The position numbers and the translations under genes were made by a program. Of a stretch of DNA of 64,000 nt, positions 45,824-54,989 are shown one piece after another. How positions within the stretch are numbered: the first letter of the stretch is position 1; each line of letters opens with the position of its first letter. Under the pieces are notes generated by a model that had not been told where the DNA came from, did not search any database, and saw nothing but the letters and a program-made list of their open reading frames with translations. Source of the stretch: Puccinia triticina (lineage: Eukaryota; Basidiomycota; Pucciniomycetes; Pucciniales; Pucciniaceae); NCBI RefSeq assembly GCF_026914185.1, contig NC_070570.1, positions 806,001 to 870,000 on the forward strand, read 5' to 3'.

Positions 45824-47358
45824 TCACCTGTACTTGGCGAGTTGTCCATCGCCTGGCTGTCCTGCATTCCGGATGCTTCTCGGATCAATGTAGTTCGGAT
45901 CGAACTGATTGCCCTTGTAGCCTCCCTTAGCTGGCCTTGTTGGGACCTGGGATCCTGCGGGGGCTGTTGGGGGTTTCGGAGGTAGGTTCGCCTTCCCTCT
46001 GTCTGAGTTCTGGTTAGCGACCTGTTTAGGCGGAGCCGGGGCTGCTGGGACTGGTTTCGCTCCTGTATGCACATCCCACTTGCACCTCGGTCCTCCTATG
46101 GCGTACGGGTTGCACCTCACCCCGATCTCATCGAAATCTTTCGCCTCACCGTATGCGTCGTCTGCGGTATCTTGCTTGAATATCGAGATGTCGGAAAATG
46201 ACTCTTCTCCGCCGCTTTCTGGTCAAAAAGCGAACACGTTGTTCCTGATCCGAATGTCGTATCGGAGTCCAACCATGAAGCCGTGTCTCTTCATCAGCCT
46301 GTCGCAGTGGCTCTTGTGGATGAGGAGCCACTCCGCTAGGGTCTTGTACTTGTACTTGATGCCTAGTGTTTCGCGGGCGCAGGCGTGGTTGAGTGTCCAG
46401 TCGATGAAGGTTTGTTGCCATTTGTCTGGGACCGGAAACCCGTGGTAGCGGAGTCCTTTCTCTGCTGCTGTCTCGTCCGTTTTTGGTCTGTTTAGTGACT
46501 GGTAGACCAGGGCCTTCTCTTGCCATTCCTTATTGAAAATGGTGAAGGGGAGAGGGCCCTTCAGCTTGAGTATCAGTTTATGGAAGTAGGGGGTGAATCC
46601 CCCGTCGTCGTGGCTGTTGGAGACGCCCCAGACGAACTTCGTGGTGCCGACCTGAGTATCTGATTGCTCCTCTGCCGGTCGCTTCAATGGGATTAGCTGG
46701 AGTCCGTCTTGGGCTTTTGGGCGTTCTATGACTCCCGTCGCTGTTCTTTCTCTTCCTCCCGTAGCCTTCGTCCTCTCCGCCAACTTGTCCCACATCCCTA
46801 ACAATTGGTCGGCCTTTCCTTCGTCGCCCTCCTCTTGTGCCTTGAGCGCTTTCTCGAGAATCATGTCCGCGGCTCTCTCTTTTGCCACCCTCGGATCTTC
46901 TTGGAGTTCGATAATGGCGCCATCGTCTTCTTCCTCTCTTCCTGTGTCCTCGATCGCTGTTTTTTTTTTTTTTTTTTTTTTAGTTCCTCTTCGTATTTCC
47001 GGGTCTTGGGGATGAAATTTAGCTTACTGTGTGTCGCTCCCAAGGCTCTTGCTATTTCTGGGTCTTGTTGGCCGAGCTCAGTGGCTGTTTCAACGACTTC
47101 GCGGCTTGGAGTTTCTTTAGCTTTCTTCGGCTGTTTGACTGTGGCCTTCTTTGGGGCTGTGGTCTTCGCCGCTCTTGGGGGGTTTGTTTTGGGGGCTGGG
47201 GCGCTCTGAGCTGCTGGTGCCTGGGTGGTTGGGATGCTGGGGTCTGGTTGAATATCGTCTGGAGGAGTGGGGTTTGAGGGGGCATGTTGTGTGGTATCTA
47301 CTGCTAATTCTGTCGATGCTTTGAGTTGGTTGCTGGTTTCTGCTATGGGATTAGACAT
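45824..47358 (-). pseudogene. Gag-like ORF of the retroelement, interrupted twice
   Basis: Translation from 47,358 begins MSNPIAETSNQLK and runs through a Pro/Ala/Lys-rich segment into poly-Lys, encoded by 22 A (complement of the T run 46,960-46,981). There the annotated frame leaves the conserved one. The true continuation (AIEDTGREEEDDGAIIELQ...) is in another frame, so one A more or two A fewer would join them. It proceeds through a charged helical segment (KERAADMILEKALKAQEE), a structured region (KFVWGVSNSHDDGGFTPYF, HGFPVPDKWQQTFIDW, LMKRHGFMVGLRYDI) to a TGA at 46,223-46,225. The same frame then stays open to 45,824 (CNPYAIGGPRCKWDVHTGAKP...). The TGA fits a CGA (Arg) to TGA change. 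The role as a capsid/nucleic-acid-binding protein is inferred from its position. Confidence 0.7.
46960..46981. repeat. 22-base T homopolymer inside the gag-like ORF
   Basis: A run of 22 T on the plus strand is read as 22 A on the coding strand. It coincides exactly with the frame change in the gag-like ORF, so replication slippage, sequencing error or transcriptional slippage could each explain the shift. Confidence 0.95.
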
Positions 47359-48216
47359 TGTATGGGGTTTTTATTGACGGAAGGTTTGTGGGATCGGAGT
47401 GTGGGATTTACGGTTGGGATTTACGGAAAGAAAGAAGGGGGAAATTCAAGGTTTAGTGTCGTCGTTGGCTGCAGTTTGAATTGTATCCCTCTATTATTTG
47501 AAAAGAAAATAGTACGGTTCTTGAGTCTTTGCAGACTGGGTAAGCTGTACTAAGGGATCAAGAAAGTGAGGGAGATAGGGGAGGGTGCCGGACAGAAGGG
47601 CGAGTTCGCAGGGGGGAAGAGACCGTCTCCGAATGTCTAGCGGGCAGGTCTCTCTTTCGGTTCCTCCCTATACTCGCCAGGGCGTCGCTCCGCCTCTGAA
47701 GAGGCGTGACCCCAGTATCATCTCAGATCCTTACAGGGTACCCTGCCCTTGAGTTACGGGGACGGGTCCCTGTCGCGCTGGCTCGTATGGGGTAGACGGC
47801 CCCGTGGACCAATCCCACCTCCCGTTACACTCCCGGTAAAAGAACAGTATTTGTAGCAGCTGTTTTGAATTTGGGATCCACGCGGTGTGTATCACCTCCA
47901 CCGGAGTTATTTCCTGGAACAGGCTGCACAGCATCGCGTAGTATTGTCAGCTTTATGTGCGCATTTAACAATTAAATACTGAGATGAAATCAGTACCATC
48001 GGTGCGACAGTCAAAATCGTCTTGGAATTGAGATTTTCAGGTGAGTGTGTTCTGTTCAGTCTCATCAGTACATGCATGTCGAGCTGATTCTGCTGCTTGC
48101 AGATACACAGCCACGGTCTCAACTCAACCGGCGAGTCGGGTACTGAACACAAACCGCAAGACTTTCAAAACAGGCTCCTCACACGACGATAGATTCCGGC
48201 GAAGTGCTTACCTGCG
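47359..48216. other. 5' flank of the retroelement and upstream region of the SppA-like gene
   Basis: No supported gene. The segment up to about 47,830 is GC-rich and probably the element's leader. From about 47,935 it becomes AT-richer host sequence preceding the SppA-like start at 48,217. A 67-codon minus-strand frame at 47,731-47,934 has no recognisable similarity. Confidence 0.4.
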
Positions 48217-51200
48217 ATGGCCGAACCTGTGCCGCCCCCGCCCGCGGAACCGAAAGCGGCTGAGGCCACGTCATCAACCCCGCAGGAAAGTCGCATTCGA
48301 GCCCAATGGACTCGTCTCTCATCATCCCGAGTGGGCTCTGGCGTTCGATTTGCTTATAATTGGAGAAGGTCAATCTATTGCCGCTTGACTAGATGTTTTT
48401 TTTTTTCATTTTCAAAATGATCGACGAAGCGCTGAACCCTGCTCCTAAATATTTCTCAGGCCACTACTCTTGGGATTCAGCGCAAGTTTTTTTATCAGTC
48501 GATACTATTATGCGAAATATCAAAAGGCCAAAAGAGATCACATCAATCCAGGTCAGATTCCACTTGATACCCGTGTCGATGATCAGTGTTGCAACTTCGA
48601 ATCGTCAACAAACAATGCTGAGCCAATAGTGCGATTTCCATCACAGGTACTTATTTAGTCTGGAGACTCTACGATGGTGCAATTGTCGAAGTGGGTGCCG
48701 TGTTGCAAGTACCTGCATGTAGCGTTATCATTGGAGTTTTACTGATTCAGTCAGATCCATCAACAGTATCCTTCGAACCAGACAAACTTGAGCATGATAC
48801 TAGGGTCAAGTGGAGATGGAACTGAACCACCTCGTGTGTAAGTGATCATTGACTGCATGCTTATTTTTCTCTCTTAATCGAGCATCAACTTAAACACATA
48901 ATCTTCAACATACTGGCCCTTTTGCGCATCACAGCATGACGCTTTACGACGCCATCCGTACTCTCAAGTTCGCCGAAAATGATGATCGAATCGTCGGTCA
49001 ACTTATCTATCTCAAATTGATTTGTTTACCTCAGGCTCAGCCAGCTGAAGTAATCGTTCTGCTTATAGATCGGAATTATTGCTGACATGTCGTCGACCAA
49101 TGCACCGTCAGTCAATCAAGACATTCCGCTAGGCCTGGCTCAAATTGAAGAGTTACAGAACGCTCTGCTCGACTTGAAGATCTCCAAAGACAGTAGTCTG
49201 GGTCCTGGGAAATTCCGGACAGTCGCATTCACTGAGACCTTCAGAAGCCAAGGTGAATATACAATGGCTAGCGGGTTTGATGAGGTAAGTCATTTCTTCC
49301 CTTGAGCTGGTCCACGACAGCCGAACCAACGTCGTCCTTTCGTTTCATTAGATTTACTGCCAGCCAACTGGCGAAATACCTCTTGTCGGCATTAACAGTA
49401 CGGTTACATTTTATTCGAAGTTGCTCAATTGGCTAGGGATCAAGGTTCATGCCGAAGCAAGAACAAAATATAAATCCATGGTTTGTGATCACACGCAAAG
49501 TTATGTCATGTTCTAGTGTAACAAAAAATTAAATGTTGTTTCTTTCTGGCTCTGTCCCCTCAACCCACGGTTCCCCTTACTCGAATAGGTAGCTCCATAT
49601 ACCCAAGAGGAATTTTCGGTACTGTCCATTTCCCTCTAGAAATGCTTTTTATTCGCCAACATCAGCAAATCATTTAAACAAGGTCTTGTGTTTTAGGAAC
49701 CCCAAGCAGATAATCACCTCGAGCTTCTGAACGGTCTAAACACAAACATGCTCACTATGATTGCGCTCAACCGATTCGGATCTGAAGTGCCCGAAGGAGG
49801 CGAAGAGTCCGATTACGATAAACTGGTCGAGCGTGTGAAGGGGTATGCCAAGCGAGGGCCTTTGATGGCGAAAGAGGCCGTTGAGCTTGGATTACTCACT
49901 GGCACGATGTACAAAGAGGAGCTGCTTTCGAAGGTCATCCTAGGCGAGAACCCGCTCGTATTGGACGATACGGACCAGGAGATACATGGAAAAGAGAGGC
50001 AGACGATTCTCAAGGAAGCTTTGAAGGCACAAACAAAAAGTTTTCATCACTACCACAAAGTTAGTGCTAGAGACATTTTTTTAGAGCCACCGCTCATTGA
50101 TATGTATCATGTAGATCATGGATCACCTATCAGAACGAAACGAGGAGGGCGTCTTAAATGTTGGTGTAGTTTATGTCCTAGGTACAATCGGTGATATGGG
50201 AGAGTGCGCGATTCTAGTTTTTCTGGATCATCATGGCTTGACAAATAGATTATTGACATTATTATCCTTCTTGCTCTAAGGTTCGGTACGAGTGCTATAG
50301 TCAAGGGCCTACACGAAGCTGCCGAAGACGATTCGATCGGCGCGGTTGTCCTACGGATCGATAGTGGGGGTGGGGGTGTAGTGGAAAGTGATACGATTTG
50401 GGGTGCTGTGAAAGATCTGAAAGCAAAAGGAAAAGTAGTCATTGCGAGTTTTGGAAACGCAGCTGCCAGTGGAGGATACCTTATTGCAACTCACGCCGAC
50501 AGCATATTCGCATCCCGTTTGTCCCACATTCACCACTGTTCTTCAATTGTTCTTGGCCTTTGACGATTTGAAAGCACTAAATCTGTTTTCAACATTTTCC
50601 TTTCTGCAAAAGAATCAACGATCACTGGATCAATTGGAGTAGCTTCTCTTCGACCAACCGTAACGACGTCTTTCTTGGATAGACTCAAACTGACCACACA
50701 GTCTTTCTTCACTGGCTCCAACGCGCTCTCACTATATCACGAGTTGGAAGGTGAACAAATGGAAAGACACAAAGCACACATTGATGCCGCTTATCATGAT
50801 TTCAAAGATCGAGTGTGCGAGGGTCGGAACATCTCCCCCGAGCTAATCGAAGTCCTTGCTGGAGGACGGGTGTACACGGGTAAAAGCATGTGGGAATTGA
50901 ATGAGAAGTTAATGGCGGCGATTGATGAGCCTGAAGCTCCCAAAGAAAATGCGGACAAAAAATCACCGGCGAGCGAAATCCTGACAGACACTCTCGAAGA
51001 AACACCTGAAACTGATCAGCCTGACTCGCCTGAGGTATCGACGAAACTCTCCTCTAAGGCTTCAAGTAACACTTCGACCACGCAGATTAATGAAGAGGCT
51101 AAGGCACTGCTCGAACCTCTGGGCACAAAACCCGAAGTTGCTGAAAATTCCTCGCCGACCGGCCCACTTGGTCGCGGTATTATTGATGGCATCGGTGGTA

Positions 51201-51801
51201 TTAGAGAGGCTGCTGTTGAAGGAGCCGAGACATATCTGAACAGATTAATCGAACAAACAAGAGCAGAACATCCGGAGAAGAGCCCGTCAGAAATCATGGA
51301 AGACGTATTCCCCGGAGTATCATATGTTACAGATGATAATGGCGCAGCCATGTTGGGCTTCGATATCCGATTAAAGAAGTGTGAGTTGACGTTTATACCT
51401 GAATAAAAAATCTTGCCATTTCATAAAGCAAGGCTTTTCTCATCCATGTATTGTTTTTGATTGTGATTTGTGACGGGTGGGTGTACAATCTCCAAACATG
51501 ATACCTACCCCTCTTATTTGATCTAGTCCCTGTTCACAAGACATTTTGGCAACAATTGACTGAGGCTTCAAAGCGAGAGGGATCCGACAGCCCGGTTGCA
51601 TCAGTTTTCTCATTGGTCAAGCAATCCTTTGGGAATTGGGTAGCTTCAACAGTCATCAACCAAATGGAGACAGAACTCAACAACTCCTTTCAGATCAAAC
51701 CATCCCAGCTAAGCGAACTCAAACATCTGACTCGCCTGCTTCGTCGCCAAAATAATGGTAGTGTAATCGAAGCTTGCATGCATCCTTCTAGCTTTCAGTA
51801 G
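48217..51801 (+). CDS. SppA-like signal peptide peptidase / protease IV (family S49), 13 exons, 836 residues
   Basis: S49 peptidases are Ser/Lys-dyad membrane proteases best known from bacteria and chloroplasts. My exons are 48,217-48,368, 48,460-48,551, 48,647-48,708, 48,767-48,837, 48,935-48,992, 49,069-49,284, 49,352-49,480, 49,589-49,618, 49,697-50,059, 50,145-50,203, 50,281-50,516, 50,613-51,380 and 51,527-51,801; all junctions close in frame. A Pro-rich N-terminus precedes a hydrophobic segment (PLLLGFSASFFISRYYY). The N-terminal S49 repeat has LYDAIRTLKFAENDD, ASGFDEIYCQPTG and the general-base Lys region ARTKYKSM. The C-terminal repeat has VVLRIDSGGGG, the nucleophile Ser in NAAASGGYLIATHAD and STITGSIGV. 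The C-terminal GRVYTG and GIIDGIGGIREAA motifs, normally adjacent, are separated by about 95 acidic/Ser-rich residues. Organelle targeting is possible but unproven. The junction 48,992/49,069 (donor GTCGGT) is the least certain. Confidence 0.9.
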
Positions 51802-52564
51802 TCCCACTCGATAGATCCTCATCCATTTTCTTCCCTTTCTATGCTTCTGTCTTGTCGAAAAATATCACACTGTTTGAACCTAGTCATTTAGTGAGAATAT
51901 ACCCTTGAAATTGAATACCTGAAGAGAAAACGGGCAAACCCGTCCACTTCTTGATTTTCATCTTGTTTTTGTTTGTTTGTTCCACTTTTGAATCAATCGT
52001 TCCTACCTATCGTTTTTCAACCAGAATGAAAATAATCCAATGAAACAAAATCACCAAAACAACCGTATTCAGCAAAATATAAGTCGGTACTTTGAATAAA
52101 AAGGTAGGCGGTGCAGCCAAACAAAAGCAAGAACATCATCCCTCCCTATGATTTCTTTATTGGTTCAACTTCAAAATTCATGTCCATCTATTTTGTATCT
52201 TTCAGGTTATCTTCATGGGGTCTTACATCACCAGAATTATAATTTGTTTAAGTTTTGCTGATCATCAGTATAATTTCCTTTGAGAGTAAACAACTGCACA
52301 AAGATAGTAGATACCCAGTTTTTAAAAAAAGAAAAATCAAACATTCCAGAACCATGAACTTTCATTTTGTATGGTCATAACTTTTCAAGCTGGGAGTCTT
52401 TTGGTTGCACAAGTATGGTCGGGTGGAAGATTCAAAATAGCATAGCTGTAATAATTGGATGAGTATCCTTGCTTGAAAAATATGATGTTAATCTTTCCTC
52501 ATGGAATCCACAACAGTTCTAAGAAAAGATGGTAGAGGGGGGTGTGGATTTTACCAAGCTTTGA
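51802..52564. other. 3' flank of SppA-like gene passing into AT-rich repeat DNA
   Basis: No gene is seen. CpG frequency falls sharply after about 51,900, marking the right edge of the gene island. Confidence 0.5.
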
Positions 52565-52882
52565 TTTTCCTACCCAGCCAAAATTGGCACTGATGACAAA
52601 CTGTCTCACTGGGCAGCAGCAATCCCTGACAAATACCAGGCCCAGCTAAAATTCTTTCTTGTCCCTCCCATTTCCACCCTGATACATCCAAGCTTCCATT
52701 CAATAATCTGCAGGCATGTTATAGAGGCTCATCCACCCTGGAATCAGTGGTTTGATACAATTCTCAGACTCCATTTTTCACCCGAACTGGATCCCTACAA
52801 TTCTGCAATAGTTAGTTGGTTATGGGAGGACTGTTTTGATATTGGGCTTCCAGAAATTTCAGAATATGATTTACAGCAATGA
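52565..52882 (+). pseudogene. Coding remnant of 105 codons without a start
   Basis: A frame is open between two TGA codons and reads as plausible protein: KIGTDDKLSHWAAAIPDKYQ, then PPWNQWFDTILRLHFSPELD and WLWEDCFDIGLPEISEYD. It has no ATG at the start and no obvious splice partner. I do not recognise the family; aromatic-rich composition and the repeat setting suggest a decayed transposon protein. Confidence 0.4.
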
Positions 52883-54010
52883 ACTCTAACTTAGATATTA
52901 TTCAGCAGGAAATTTCACATTTCTTTTTTTTGGCTTGGTGATGAGAAAATCTACACCTCCCTCCAGATATATGCTTTCATAATCTAGAGAATGTCACTTT
53001 TGGCCCCAGGTACCAGCATGGTTTTTACCAAAAACAGCCACTCAACATTTCCAGCCCTGGTATCAGAAGACACTGCCTTTTTTTTCTCATCAAAACTCAC
53101 TCCAAATTGAAATCTGTATTATCCTTGGCAACTGGAACTGTACCGGTGTGGTGGCCAGATGGGTACAGGGCCTCAAGATCATCAAAATCCAGAATTCATC
53201 AAGATCAGACATCTCAACAGCAAGACTCTTCAGCCTCAAGATTCTCATCAAGCCCCTCATTCTCAATATCCTTCAAGATCCCTTCCCCCTTCTTTCTCTT
53301 TATGCTCTTTTTCATGTTTCTTGGTCCTAACACATGATTCATGTGGGTTTCTTTCATCTTGTTTGTTTTATATCTTCTCTTCTGTTGGTTGTTGTTGTGT
53401 TGTGTTTTCTTTTCTCTCCTTGTGGTGTTGTTTTGTAGTTAGGGATGTGATGACATGTCCTGTGACATGTCACTCCCCAGAGTCCAAGTTTGAGTTCGAA
53501 CTTGGAGGATGGGGCGGCATGGGACTTGCTCTGATCCAAGAGAAATTCCATCACCCTTTTCTGATCCGCTGGCAGTATCCCCAGCACTATTCTTGATCCT
53601 TTATCTCTGATCCTGATCCCTTATCATCATCTGATCCTTAACAAACCAACCACCGCCGACGGTATTCCATCCCCGTCGTCTCTCAAAAATCCCCCCCCCA
53701 ACGCTATCACTTTCTGATCCTCATTGCTCTTCATCCGGACCACCACAAGGGCAGCCTCAACAGCACCTTTCCCCTCGACACTCTGCCTACCGCCTGGCAC
53801 GGTAGGAGTTCCACACCGGCCATCCAAAGGAATATGTATTCCCTTCAATGACCAGTAAAGAATGGCAACAACAATGTAACCATTACAATACATGTAATGT
53901 AGTGGCATATACTGTGTATTGTAATTGGGGTCTGTTACACACTAATTGAAAATTAGTGTAGCACATCAGCACACCAATGCGCTACTAATACAATGTATTG
54001 AATCCCCCAA
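52883..54010. other. AT-rich repeat DNA, possible retroelement end
   Basis: The block 53,100-53,640 contains a Ser/Pro-rich open frame followed by GT-rich sequence (GTTGGTTGTTGTTGTGTTGTG), ACATGTCCTGTGACATGTCAC (an inverted repeat at about 53,453-53,472) and several TGATCC motifs. Such composition is common at LTR retroelement ends, but no paired LTR was found here. The stretch 53,860-54,010 is rich in TGTATTG/CAATACA motifs. No gene is supported. Confidence 0.4.
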
Positions 54011-54012
54011 TA

Positions 54013-54989
54013 CAGTCAAAACCGCGAAACCGCATACCCCTTCGTGGAAAGCCTTTGCTATGCAGTTTCACAGGGTATGCTTTTATGGAAAACCTGTCTA
54101 AGGGCATACTGACAAGAAGTATGCGGTCTGGCAGGTGTTGGCCTAAACTTTATAGAAAACCTGTCCAAGGGCATGCTGACAAGAAGTATGCAGTCTGGCA
54201 GGTTTTGGCCTAAATGTTAATTTTAAGAGCTTACCAATAGTTGGCGCAAAATATTTGAGAGGGATCAATCCTCTGTGTATGTTTTTCTAGCGAGGGCAGT
54301 AGTGCACAAGGTGCGGAGAGAATGGAAAGTACGCGGTACTAGAAAGGGATGGAGTATGGCTTGCGGAGCCAGTGACTGTAGCTTGTGAGTTATGTAAAAT
54401 AACTTGATTCCGATGAAGCATGAGGAGAGACAAATAGCGGCAAACAAAAATTTCTTATATATACATGAGAGTGATACGCTATAGTCTTGTGAGGAGAGCG
54501 CGGACAGTTATCTGAGACAAAGGAGGATAAGAGATGAAAGAGAAACATAGGGTTCTTGGCTCAGGTAGTGTACAACGGTGAGGAGACTTAGAGAATATAG
54601 GGGCTAGGCTGAATACTTAGATGGATACAATAGTTTCAGCTTGATGAGTTGTTGAGGTATGAACTGATGAACTGATGATTCTGAGTATGTTGAGGTAAAC
54701 CGAGCTAGGGTTGCAACAGTTTTTTGAAGACAGCAGAAGTGAAATTCTCTCTGAAGGAAGTTGATGTTGATTTGTTGAGGAGTCATTGCTTCTTGATTGA
54801 AGGGTAGAGGTTTTTTTTGTGGTAGTTTTATGTGGTTTCAAAGGTGGGGTTCCCCAGTATTCTTATGCAGTATTACAGTATGCGGTATGTACTCAATTTT
54901 GGCGCGCACCAAACTGCGGAGAAGCCGCCGGCTATGCAGTTTGACAGTTTATGCGCATACACAGGTATGCAGTTTTGCGGTTTTGACTG
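54013..54989. mobile_element. Tc1/mariner-type non-autonomous element, 977 bp
   Basis: The left end CAGTCAAAACCGCGAAACCG is mirrored at the right end (CGGTTTTGACTG); the inverted repeats are about 28 bp with four mismatches. A TA dinucleotide lies directly outside each end (54,011-54,012 and 54,990-54,991), the target duplication of this superfamily. Near the left end two direct copies of about 65 bp start at about 54,086 and 54,155 (AACCTGTCTAAGGGCATACT and AACCTGTCCAAGGGCATGCT). No transposase was recognised. Confidence 0.75.

Larger units (their letters stand above)
42100..47850 (-). mobile_element. Tyrosine-recombinase (DIRS-type) retrotransposon, ends approximate
   Basis: Three ORFs lie on the minus strand in the order gag-like, reverse transcriptase/RNase H, tyrosine recombinase. 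There is no DDE integrase, protease or LTR. This order defines the YR retrotransposons (DIRS/Ngaro group), which integrate by a recombinase through a circular intermediate. No DNA methyltransferase-like domain, found in many DIRS elements, was recognised. Split direct or inverted terminal repeats could not be located by eye, so the boundaries are estimates. The copy carries a gag frame shift at a 22-base homopolymer, a gag stop codon, and substitutions at catalytic residues of RT and RNase H, so it is probably not autonomous now. Confidence 0.85.

Noticed and set aside
53100..53640. LTR of a copia or gypsy element
   Set aside because: Composition is suggestive, but no second LTR copy, primer-binding site or polymerase domain was found in the window.
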